Of a stretch of 64,000 nt of DNA, positions 45,062-55,734 are shown in pieces (the first letter of the stretch is position 1; each line of letters starts with the position of its first letter). Both the position numbers and the translations under genes were made by a program. Source of the stretch: Rehmannia glutinosa (lineage: Eukaryota > Streptophyta > Magnoliopsida > Lamiales > Orobanchaceae). The stretch spans positions 6,925,419 to 6,989,418 of the forward strand of contig CM071930.1 of the NCBI GenBank assembly GCA_016081115.2, written 5' to 3'. Under the pieces are notes generated by a model. The model was not told where the DNA came from and made no database searches. It saw only the letters and a program-made list of their open reading frames with translations.

Positions 45062-46168
45062 TTATGTGATAGGAGAATCATTAATGTTATCAGAATCTTG
45101 AGTGCTAGGAGTGTGCAATGGTGGAAGAGAAGAATTGGAAGGAGACTGGGGATGATCTGCAGCTTCATGACTGTGAACCAATTTAATTAAAGGTCCTACT
45201 TCATGATTTTCAAAAATTTTCTTGTAATCAAACTGAGTATCTTTTTGAGAAGGGAAATTATTCTCATAAAAAATGACATGCCTAGATATAATGATCCTGT
45301 TATTGGGTAATAGCACCTTGTATCCTTTATATTGGGGGTGATATCCAAGAAAAATGTTAGGTAAACTTCGAGGTTTAAGTTTATTGTGGTTGTATGGCCT
45401 GAGGTAGGGAAAACATAGACATCCAAAGACTCTCAAGGTGTCATAATTTGGTTTGAGACCTGTAAGGGCTTCATAGGGTGTTTTATAGTGCAAAATTTTT
45501 GATGGTGTTCTGTTTATGAATAGACAGCACTACAAAAGGCATCATCCCAGTGTTTGGATGGCAGTTGGGATTGATTAAGGAGAGGAAGGCCTACTTCTAC
45601 AATATGTCTGTGCTTCCTCTCTGCGAGGCCATTTTGTTCTGGGGTATAAGGGCATGAAATCCTATGTTGGATCCCATTTTCAGAAAAGAATGTGGCTAAG
45701 GATTTAAATTCACCTCTCCAATCACTTTGAATATATTTTATCTTCTGGTTATATTGAGTCTCAGTTTGAGCTTTAAGATGTATGAATGCAGCTTTGGTGT
45801 CAGATTTAGCTTTTAGGGGATAAAATCAAGTATATCTAGTGGCATCATCTTAAAACTGACATAATATGTGTATCCATGAAAGGATTTCATAGGTGCTAGT
45901 CCCCAGAGATCAGTATGCAATACATCAAACATGTCATAATGATGAGAATTTGAGTCAAAAAAGGCAATTATTGAGACTTGGACTAAAGACAAGGAAAGCA
46001 GATAGAACTCTTTTGATTATCAGAAAAGGAAATGTTACAACTTTGCAAAGCCTTTTTGACAATCTCCATAGAATCATGGCCTAGTCTAGAATGCCATAAG
46101 GCTAAATCACATTTATCTCTAACTACAGCAGGATTAGCAACAAGTCATGTCTGTTTGATTGATAAAGA
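45062..46168 (-). pseudogene. older copia integrase
   Basis: Near 45,590-45,650 the minus strand gives YTPEQNGLAERKHRHIVE, which includes the catalytic Glu region of copia integrase. The 45,062-45,493 frame continues KTPYEALTGLKPNYDTLRVF, then GYHPQYKGY and RHVIFYEN, ending in a Ser/Pro/His-rich linker. Upstream (45,660-46,168) the DDE core is readable only in pieces. Confidence 0.8.
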
Positions 46169-47580
46169 CTAGAAAAAGAATCGAGTTTCAAACTTGGTGA
46201 GATGGAAGTTGTATAACCCATTCTCAAGCTTCTCTCTGAGAAGTACCTCCCCTGTGCACTGATCCTTCACAAGACAAACAACAGGGTGAAACTCAAAGAA
46301 GACTTTGTTATCTCTAGCAAATTGAGCAACACTAATGAGGTTTTTAGTGATATGAGGAACATGTAATAGGTTTTTGAGAAGAAATTTGTGGGATGAAACA
46401 GAATGTGGTGACTTTACAATTGAATTACCAACATGAGATATAGCCAAACCTGTACCATTCCACATTTGAACTTTCTCAGTGCCTTGATATTCTACAGCAA
46501 GATTGAGGTTGCTCATGCCATAGGTAACATGATTAGTTGCTCCAGAATCATGGTACCAACATGTATCCTCAGATGGTGTTTCTTCAGATCCAACAATGTT
46601 GGCAATATTGACTGAATGGCTTGCATTGTTACTTTGATATTGATTGCCTCCATTGTTAGGACTAAAATTGAGGTCACTTCTGTAGTAACATTTGTGTGCA
46701 GTATGATTATTGTAGTGGCATATTTGGCATCTTAGTCTATTATTGAAATAGCCTCTGCCTTCTTTTCCTCTAGAATTTCCATTCCTTCCTCTACCTCTGG
46801 CTCCTGTAGTAGGGCCTCTTCCTCTTCCAGCATAGGGAGTTCCTCCTCTTCTGTATTGTCCTGGTGTATTAGGAGTGCTGAGATTCACAGATAGGCCATG
46901 TCCATCTAGGCTGTGAGTGTATTCTTCAGTGGACTCTAACATGTTCTCAAAACTAAATAGAATGGAGTAAAGTTCTGTGAGAGTGCAAGGAATGGCTCTT
47001 GATGTGACTGGGACTAGCACAACATCGTATTCAGATCCCAAGCCAGATAAAATGTAAGAAATTTGCTGTTGATCAGTCACCTTTTCTCCTGCAGAGGTTA
47101 GCAAGTCACAACAATTTTTCACCTTGTTAAAATATTCCCACATAGACATGCTACCTTTCTTGGTGGTTTGCAGCTATAGCCTATATTGCATAAGCTTAGC
47201 TGAGTTTTGGCTAGCAAAAGTGGTTTCTAAAGACTCCCAGATTTCCTTAGAGGTGATGAATCCAACAGTACTGGAAACCAACAAACTATCAGATAGTGAT
47301 TATAACAACCAAGAAGCAATGAGTTGGTCTTGCCTAACCCAAGTAGAGTGTGCAGGATTTAATACTCTAGTTGTAGATGTACCTGTTGTATATTGCTCTG
47401 GCATTGTTGCTGATCCATCAATATAGCCAAGAAGGCCATAACCCTAGATGGCTGTCAAAACTTGTTGCCTCCACACCAAATAGTTGGATCATTCAGCTTG
47501 GTAGAAATCAGCTGACTCTGGAGTTGTATGATTGGTTCAGGGGCAGGTGCTGCTGCTACGGTTGTCATTATTATTTTGAG
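46169..47580 (-). pseudogene. older copia gag and protease
   Basis: A 326-codon frame (46,169-47,149) begins SMWEYFNKVKNCCDLL, with LSGLGSEYD a little later, in the retrotransposon gag domain. It has a Gly/Arg-rich nucleocapsid, a zinc knuckle CQICHYNNHTAHKC near 46,700, and the protease active site WYHDSGATNHVT near 46,540. It ends with the HVPHITKNLISV segment leading into integrase. The gag N-terminus lies in broken frames up to about 47,567, where MTTVAAAPAPEP can be read. Stops near 47,450 and 47,160 interrupt it. Confidence 0.85.
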
Positions 47581-47631
47581 GTGTAAACAAGAAAAAAGGT
47601 GTGGAGTATCAGAGTCAGATCCTCTTAACCT

Positions 47632-47643
47632 GCTCTGATACCA
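47632..47643 (-). promoter_or_regulatory. older copia primer-binding site (tRNA-Met)
   Basis: The minus strand reads TGGTATCAGAGC exactly, immediately next to the LTR edge. Confidence 0.9.
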
Positions 47644-47951
47644 TTTAGGTATTTTAGCATATTCATGAATGGAACAGTAAGCAAGAAAAGGAAAAGAAAC
47701 ATAAGGAATAATTCTGTTATACTGAGTACTATTTCATTGAATGAGAAATGTGCAGCAGCACCTGGTACATTTATTCACCTAGGAGAATAATCTAGATGGA
47801 CACTTGTCACTATTCTATTAGGCATCAAATCTACAAATGACAGCTGCAAATGATTGAAAATGATTAGGTGATCATGTGCCATCATAGGATCATCATAGGA
47901 TTGAGTGATCCTCCTTTAGTCTGTTGCCATGTGTATCAGGTGCATTGCCAA
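47644..47951 (-). repeat. older copia 5' LTR
   Basis: Matches the other LTR from tttaggtatttta to gcattgccaa, with scattered differences and a duplicated gatcatcatag near 47,887-47,900. Confidence 0.8.
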
Positions 47952-49295
47952 TGTTTTCATTAAGCTCCACATTAACACTTCAATCATCTGCCATAAGAAT
48001 CATAAACTTGCTGCCCTGTTCTAATGAATCAATTGATCAATATATTCAATTCTAATGCTTGTTAACTTGAACTCAATTAATAATCAGACCAATCTTCAAG
48101 ACAATTATTAAGTTTCTATTATCATCAAATCAATTAAAAATATAGGAACATGGTCAATTTTTATATGTTGACGTGAAAAATTGGATTTCCATCATGACAA
48201 ACAAAGAAATGGGCGTTGTGGGTTTACATCCATCAAGAGTAGGGATAAAAGCGAGTAAAACTAGTAAAATACGCCAATTTGCCGATCTGAGGCAGATGAG
48301 ACTTAATGTTCCTTTTTATTTAACTCGGAGGTTTAATGCAAAAATGCTCCATAATACAAAGTTGTTGGAAACCAGAACCATTTCTGAGTCATAAATGTGG
48401 GTATTTTTATAAGAGACGATCCATCTCTTTCTTGCGTGGTTGACTTTGATGACTATAGGAGTAATGATTTATCATATATAGATTTGTTGATACCCTAGAT
48501 TACAAGGTGTCAGGGTTTAGGCGGTGGTGGGATTGAGGGATAATGATGTTTTTGCCTGGTTTTCCTTGGGATGATGTGAGAATCTTCTTTATTAAATTAC
48601 ACGGGTAGTTCAATAGAATTGCAAATCGGTTCCGATCAACCCCTTCGACCGGTAGGCATTCCTGGCCTTCTCTAGTTCGTCGAGCCTTGTTGCGGCCATG
48701 GTGTGGGTTTAATGGCTAGATTATATCCGAGGCTAGATACGCTTCAGGTCGATTTCTGTTGTTTTTTTCCTTCAGTTGGCCCCTTATTTGACATGGATCG
48801 CTATTGTTTTTTCCACTTTGGACAGGGTACAACAACATATGGTCAGTAGCCACGTTTAATTTCTCATATCCAAAACTTAAGAAACATGCATTCATCAACA
48901 TAATCTGTTGTTCATGGTATGTTCCTTATTTCGGGAAGTACATGCCATCATTTATCTAAAAATAGTTAATAAATGAAATTAATTTCCAATTCTACTTTTG
49001 TGTATATTGACTTTGATTACCAACTGCGCTTGACTTTCTGATTAATTGTGGAAAGATGAAGATATACGCAACTTAATAGTCATTTGAGACATTTTTACTG
49101 CCAGAAAAAGACACCAAAAACTAGTTTAATTTGCTTGATTGACTAGAATTCTGGATGACGTGAATCATATGATTTTTCATCTCTTAAACAGTATATGCTG
49201 TATTTAAAAAGAGGATCAATTGTATCATTAATGTAAAATATTGACCATAATTTCATTGAAATTAATATGTAATTATGTGAGAAACACGTAACTAA
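47952..49295. other. Intergenic sequence without a recognised gene
   Basis: No termini, RNA genes or coding frames that I can support. Two short frames (48,173-48,394 and 48,716-48,901) have no family resemblance and lie in ordinary AT-rich DNA. Confidence 0.5.
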
Positions 49296-51111
49296 TCTAT
49301 ATATATATATATATAAAGAGTCACTTCTTAAAATAGTATGGAAAAATTTCCCGCCTATTTGTAGTTACTATAAAAAGTAATAAACATATGTCTAATAATA
49401 AGAAGTGATGGTATTTTATTATTTTTGGTAGTCAACTTTCTTTAGATAAGAACTTTTATAAATGATATTAAAATATAAAAATGTATAAAATTATCTTTCC
49501 AAATTGTGTAAACTGCATTAACTACTGTATTTTTTTCATTATTTATAAAAATTAATAATTTTTTTATTTTTGATCCGTTTTGACGTATAATATAACAAAT
49601 TAATCATTTTTTTTTTGTGATTTTTAGTTTGACACACATATTGTATATATGAAACAAAAAACATAAACAAAAATATATAAAAAATATTTATTCATTACTT
49701 CGTAATTTATAATGGGCTTCAACAATTATGCATTCGGGCTATTGGACATAAATTTGTATATTCATATATTTTAACTATTTATGACATATGTATAGTTGTT
49801 ATTTTTTTTGTCTTAGCCCATTCTTTAATAAATATATAAAATTATATAAATTTAAATTTAATAAATTAAATTAAAAAATAATTATTTTAATTGAAGAAAT
49901 AATCTCAAAATATGTATCCAAATTTTATATATCACATCTCTCTTTACATAATATTAATATTCATGTAAGACAAAAATTAAGATTTATTTAATTTAAAATT
50001 ATATTCATAATAGTATTTTATATATAGAAAAATATTTTTTATATATTAACGTACTTTTTATGTTAATAGAAATTATTTTTCATATTTATCAACGTTTTTT
50101 CATATTCATGTTTGCAAGTTTTACATTTAGAATTAGATATGAATTTGAGTATTTGATAAGTTTTTTGATATATGTGTATATATAAATAAAAATATTTTTA
50201 TTGTTTGAATTGTTTCATTTTCCCTTAAAAATGTGTTGCTAAATATAAAGCATATTTTTGTTTAATTATTTTAATTATATTTACAATTATTCATTTTTCT
50301 AAAATCCCAAAATATTCAAATTTCAAATGACTTATTATTGGTTGTAAAGACAATTTATTAAATATTGAGCATTGGGGTACTAATAAATAATCAACATTGG
50401 ACAGTCAAAATATTTTTTAAACTTTTACCTTCTTATAGATAAACATGATCAATAAATAGATTTAATTCATAACATTACACAGTCAAATATTTCATGTTTA
50501 AAGAAATTTTTCATAGTTGATAAAAGTTTATTTTTTATTGTTTAATCGTATGATTTATAATAAAAATAATTATTTTTATATTTAATTAGTTTTTGAAATG
50601 TAAAACTTAAAGCAATCTCTTTTTTTTTTTTTTAAATACAGATAACATAAATCCATAATTTGTTAAACAAAGAACGAGAGAAAGTAAAATTGTAAAGATT
50701 CTTGTGTTTAATTTTTAGAATTAATAAATTAAAAAATAATAATAGAATTAATATTAATAATATATAAATAAAAATATGTATATTCGGGGAATGTGGATGA
50801 GAACGGAGAATCTCATTTCATCTAACTGGGAAGGGGGACGAGGATAATAATATTGTCCCTATCCAATCCTTGATTCTAAAGAAATTGGAAATCTCCATCC
50901 TCGCTCACATCCCCACTCCATCCCCGATTAAGTGGGGATTCCATGTCCCATTATATTCAATTAACAAAGTTCATGGTTCCTCACGGGAATATTGCTATTC
51001 CAAAATGCAGATGACATAATTCATATAACTATTAAAAAAACATACATATAATAGTTCAAAACAAATATCTTACTGATATACAGTCAATACATTGCACATG
51101 TAAAACACTAG
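49296..51111 (+). mobile_element. Non-autonomous Helitron, 1.8 kb
   Basis: It starts TCTATATATATATATATATA at 49,296 after A and ends AAAACACTAG at 51,111 before T. The 5' region shares TCTATATATATATA, ATAGTAT and a TCCCGCC phrase with the larger Helitron at 22,564-26,741. The 3' hairpin is weak (cattgcacatg). The interior is very AT-rich with no coding capacity. Confidence 0.65.
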
Positions 51112-52099
51112 TTATATAAAAATAATTAATATCAAGCAAAACTTAATTAGCTATCCGGGCACACGTTTATTAACAAGTTTTAAATTCGGAAATATCTCTT
51201 TATGACTTAATATATATTAATATATAATTGAGATTTTGTCGAATTATTCTCAAATTTTGTTTTGAAAAATATTCAGGATACGAATTTCATCTTTATAATA
51301 CGCAATTAATTCCGATATACTGATATATATTTGTTTATTCTATAGAAAATAAACCATAACTCATGCTTAAATATCTTTAACTATTGCAATTTACAAATCA
51401 GAATAATCTTGACTGAATTAAAGCAGCACCATGATTCATGAATATTAAATTATAAGCTATCAATCAACACCCTTTCTGGATTTTAACTTGGAATCATAAC
51501 CCAAAAAAAAAAAAATAGCGTGCAATCATTTAAATAAATATTGTTCTAACAAGATTAACATCACAAGACTAAATAATCTGCCGATGAAAACTACAAAAAT
51601 ACTGATGCAATTGCCACTTGACAAATATTGGTTTAGCATTACTTGACAAATAATATAATTACAAACCAAAAATTCTAATTACCACATCAATGTTCCACTT
51701 GATTGCTTCACAATTATTACTTTATTTCGTCATTGATTAGGATTAATTAATAATTTCTTCTAGTGTAATTTACAATTTCATAATTTCTTTGCATTTTGAA
51801 GAAACATCAACACAGGATTTAATTTTCTATATCAAATCGGATTGCATTATTTATTTCACCCTACTAATTACAAATAATTATTTGTATATATATTATAAAC
51901 AAGAATTTACTCGTGAAATAATATTTTCCTGAAAAGCAGAAAAAAGAATTCAAAACAACTGAAAATAAACCACCAATTTTAATTATATAATCTATATATA
52001 TGTATCCTTTGGGGTTGACCCGTAGACGAGGAATTACAAGGAAAATTATGCCTATTTCGCCGGCAACCTATCCTTGTCTTAAAAGTTCAAACCAACAAA
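51112..52099. other. AT-rich region upstream of the GH3 promoter
   Basis: No gene recognised. It runs into the GC-richer proximal promoter at about 52,000. Confidence 0.5.
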
Positions 52100-52370
52100 A
52101 CTCCGAGCCGGGACAAAAAATCCCAACCTGGAAACAGCCTACGTGGCTCCCCTGTTGGGCCCACGTGTCCCCTTCAACAAAGCACTAATGGCCCCACATG
52201 TCCCCTCTTGACCATGCATTTCCTAGGACAAATATATTTCAATGGTCGACATACGGTAATGTCCATCCAAACACAAAATGGAAAAAAAGGAATATAAAGC
52301 CGGCTTCCACGTGTACAAATCCTACGTGGCTAGTAACGTCCCAGATTAAAAATCCCCACTTTGCTTTCAC
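52100..52370 (+). promoter_or_regulatory. GH3 proximal promoter with auxin-response-like sites
   Basis: TGTCCC occurs at 52,166-52,171 and 52,199-52,204, its inverse GGGACA at 52,110-52,115, TGTCCA at 52,260-52,265 and AGGACA at 52,225-52,230. ARF proteins bind TGTCNN cores, so a cluster of five within 160 bases fits the auxin-inducible expression known for group II GH3 genes. The first TGTCCC overlaps a G-box CACGTG (52,162-52,167), a second CACGTG is at 52,308-52,313, and ACGTGG words are at 52,141 and 52,324. Coupling of G-box and auxin elements is known from other GH3 promoters. Activity is inferred, not shown. Confidence 0.6.
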
Positions 52371-52378
52371 TATATAAA
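52371..52378 (+). promoter_or_regulatory. TATA box of the GH3 gene
   Basis: TATATAAA lies 98 bases before the ATG, giving an expected start of transcription near 52,400 and a 5' leader of about 65-70 bases. Confidence 0.75.
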
Positions 52379-52468
52379 CCATACAACTCGTCCTTAAAAT
52401 TTCACACCAACAAAAACATAATCTGAATTATAATTCCTCTACAATTTCTACTTATTTCTTTTCCGATC

Positions 52469-55102
52469 ATGGCCATTGAAGCTTCTCTATCGCCACCACC
52501 TAATGAGAAATTTGCAAAGGCACTTCAATTTATTGAAGAGATGACCAAAAATTGTGACAAGGTGCAGGAAAAAGTGTTGGCTGAAATTCTTGCCCAAAAT
52601 GCCAACACTGAGTACTTGGAGAGGTTCAACCTCGGCGGTGCTACCGACCGGGATTTGTTTAAGTCTAGGGTTCCGGTGGTCACGTACGAGGATCTTCAGC
52701 CGGAGATCCAGCGTATTGCGAATGGAGACCGCTCTCCTATTCTTTGCTCTCGCCCCATCTCTGAGTTCCTCACAAGGTACATGTTCGTGTGTTTTTTAGT
52801 TAACAATCTTGGTTTCCAATTCTGCATGTGATGTTAAACAATCCGGATATCGGTCTTTTGTTATGATATTTCATCTGTTATTTTAGTAACAACTGGTTTA
52901 ATTGTAAAATCGGTCTCATAACTATTGAGGGACAGGCTGGCAATTCTTGTTCTGTAAATTGTTTAATTATGTAGCAATCTTGATGTCGTAAGATTTTGAT
53001 GTTGTACAATTTTGACCCTGTAAGTTCTAATTTGTGCAGTTTTATATAGTACAAGTTTTGATTTTATACGTTTTTTGGTGTCAACTGTTTGTTTCAATAT
53101 TTCATCTGTTTTCATAATACTCTTGTCATTTAGTCAAAATACGCAATCTATATATGACTTTAAAAGTTATAGGATTGAAATTGACATTATGACTAACGGG
53201 TAAAATCGTCAAGTACTGAAACTACCACATCAACAAATTACTAACTAAAAATTGTCATCCCCTACGAATTACATGTATAATAATGACATCATAGTTACCC
53301 GTGGTATACAGTGAATTGAAATATAAGATATATGAAATATCATAAGAAATATGGATATCACATACCATAATTGTACATAAATATTGCATACCATTATTGT
53401 ACGCAATTAATATTGCATGTTCAAAAGCACAACTATGGAAATCTTATTGTAGAAATATTGTTCTCATTGTTTTAATTAGTTAAATGAACCCCAAATGAAA
53501 TGAATTTGCAGTTCGGGGACGTCAGCAGGTGAAAGGAAACTCATGCCTACAATTAGTGAAGAAATGGACCGCCGGCAGCTTTTGTACTCCCTTCTCATGC
53601 CAGTGATGAACTTGTAAGAATCTTAATTTTCTTACCTTAAAAAAAATAAATTCTAATCAAGAAAGCTAATTTTCCTTGTAATTAAAGTCTTAATTATAAC
53701 AATTCTGAATTAAACTGTCAACAGATATGTCCCAGATTTGGACAAGGGAAAAGGCCTATACTTCCTCTTCATAAAAGCCGAAACCAAAACCCCAGGCGGG
53801 CTAGTAGCCCGACCCGTTCTCACCAGCTACTACAAAAGCGAACAATTCAAGACCCGACCCTACGACCCGTACAACGTCTACACCAGCCCGGACGAGGCAA
53901 TCCTCTGCGTCGACTCCTTCCAAAGCATGTACACTCAAATGCTCTGCGGCCTCCTCATGCGCGACGAGGTCCTCAGAGTCGGCGCCGTTTTCGCCTCCGG
54001 ACTCCTCCGCGCCATCCGCTTCCTCCAAATCAACTGGCGCCAGCTGGCGCACGATATCTCCACCGGGTCGTTAAACCCTAGAATAACCGACCCAGCCATT
54101 CAGGCACGCGTGGCTAAGATTCTCAAGCCAAACCCTAACCTCGCGGAATTCATCACCAAGGAGTGCGAGGGCGAGAATTGGGAGAGGATAATCCCGCGAA
54201 TCTGGCCCAACACGAAATACCTAGACGTGATCGTTACTGGCGCGATGGCCCAGTACATACCCCTTCTCGATTTCTACAGCGGCGGCCTGCCTAAGCCTTG
54301 CACTATGTACGCGTCGTCGGAGTGCTATTTCGGGCTCAATTTAAAGCCCATGACTAAGCCCGATGAAGTCTCGTACACTATCATGCCCAATATGGGGTAT
54401 TTCGAGTTTATTCCTCATGACCCGGCGAACCCGGTTCAATTAAACCGCGACTCGCCTCCTCGGCTCGTGGATCTAGCCGATCTAGAAACCGGAAAAGAAT
54501 ACGAGCTCGTCGTCACGACATACTCCGGTCTTTGCCGTTACCGAGTCGGTGACATCCTCAGAGTCACCGGTTTTCACAACTCGGCCCCACATTTCAAATT
54601 TATTCGGCGAAAAAACGTGCTACTCAGCATCGACGCGGATAAAACCGACGAGTCTGAATTGCAGAAAGCCGTTGAAAATGCTTATGAATTGCTTCGAGAA
54701 TTTGATACTACCGTGGTGGAGTACACTAGCTATGCCGATACGAACACGATTCCGGGTCATTACGTGATATATTGGGAACTGCTCGTGAAAGACCCTTTTA
54801 ACGCGCCGAGCGACGACGTTTTGGAGAAGTGCTGTTTGGTTATGGAGGAATCGATGAACTCGGTTTACAGGCAGTGCCGGGTCGCGGATAACTCGGTCGG
54901 TCCGCTGGAGATACGGGTTGTGAGGAACGGTACGTTTGAGGAGGTTATGGATTACGCGATCTCGAGAGGCGCGTCGATTAATCAGTACAAGGCGCCGAGG
55001 TGCGTGAGCTACACGCCCATCGTGGAGTTGCTTGATGCGCGGGTTCTGTCCGCGCATTTTAGTCCCACGGCGCCTCACTGGACTCCGGAAAGGCGAGTTT
55101 GA
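52469..55102 (+). CDS. GH3: GH3 acyl acid amido synthetase (group II, IAA-conjugating type)
   Basis: Three exons: 52,469-52,776, 53,512-53,613 and 53,725-55,102, joined at GT/AG introns (735 and 111 bp), giving 595 residues, the normal GH3 length. The enzyme adenylates indole-3-acetic acid with ATP and joins it to an amino acid such as Asp, lowering free auxin in the cytosol. The three ATP-binding motifs are present: SSGTSAGE at residues 103-110 (formed across the first splice), YASSE at 332-336 and YRVGD at 409-413. Exon 1 starts MAIEASLSPPP; this is the first ATG after the TATA box. The end APHWTPERRV is usual for group II. The exon/intron pattern also fits GH3.1/3.3-type genes. No lesion is seen. 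Exact paralogue number cannot be given from sequence alone. Confidence 0.96.
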
Positions 55103-55430
55103 CCCGACTCGTTTGGGGATATTCGCATCTGGAAAATTTGGTTAGTTACCGAGAAGACAAAAACGCCCTTGGGAATGTCGTCGTACTGAAAGAATTTATA
55201 GTTCTAGTTGAATGGGAGTTTGATGTAAGCTTTAGAATATGTTTTCCTTCTTTTTTTATGTCTTGAAGTTACTTCGATTGGATTGGCTTTTGGTGTGTAG
55301 GTTGGAATAATTTGTACATGTTAATTTGGTTAAGTGAATTAAGTGTCTGTTGGTTTTGTTGGACATGTTAATTAATTTGCTGTTATATTTGTTGTACGTA
55401 GCTTAATAGAATTTCGGAATTATAACTTAA
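55103..55430 (+). terminator. GH3 3' untranslated and polyadenylation region
   Basis: After the TGA the sequence becomes T-rich, with TTTTTTTATGTCTTGAAG and several TTGTA/TGTA words (55,310-55,320, 55,391-55,397) and AATAAT at 55,307-55,312. These resemble plant far-upstream and near-upstream polyadenylation elements. The exact cleavage site cannot be read. Confidence 0.45.
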
Positions 55431-55731
55431 AACGCAACTTCGGATTATTTGCACAAATAAAAAACTTGTGTTCTATTGGTTTGTAATTTATTTTTGAGTA
55501 CATTCTTTACAAAGGGAGGAGTAATAGAAATCGAACTCAAATATCTGGTAGGAGCTTGAGGATCTTAACCATTGCCATATTTAATTCCAATTATAAAGAA
55601 GAAAAAATGAAAATTATGGCTCGACAGAGGTGCATATCAATTCGTTTTTCTCTTTTAAATTAAAGATCATTGTTTTTTATCAACCCCTTAATTTAATTAG
55701 GTCAATAATAGACTTTTTTTTTTTTGTTAAA
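55431..55731. other. Short intergenic spacer
   Basis: AT-rich sequence between the GH3 3' region and the CACTA insertion; nothing else recognised. Confidence 0.5.
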
Positions 55732-55734
55732 ATG

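Larger units (their letters stand above)
43038..47951 (-). mobile_element. Ty1/copia retrotransposon, older and broken
   Basis: Related LTRs lie at 43,038-43,350 and 47,644-47,951, with a tRNA-Met primer site next to the right one. In minus orientation the interior gives gag with zinc knuckle, protease, integrase, RT and RNase H in copia order. The LTRs differ at dozens of positions (roughly a tenth by eye), including an 11-bp-scale insertion. I could not find a target duplication. It lies just right of the Mutator MITE. The gag type (retrotransposon gag/UBN2_3 with TNT1/RE1-like protease) differs from the other copia element in the window. Confidence 0.9.

Noticed and set aside
48173..48394. 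73-codon + frame in the spacer right of the older copia
   Set aside because: No homology features and no promoter or splice context; likely chance.
52554..52799. Alternative + frame over GH3 exon 1
   Set aside because: Overlaps the recognised GH3 frame and runs into the intron; no family resemblance.
53801..54052. 83-codon minus-strand open frame inside GH3 exon 3
   Set aside because: Low-complexity Glu/Val/Ala text caused by reading the complement of the GH3 exon.
54620..55078. 152-codon minus-strand open frame inside GH3 exon 3
   Set aside because: It is a mirror of the GC-richer GH3 coding sequence, rich in Arg and Val, with no domain. The sense strand is clearly the gene.
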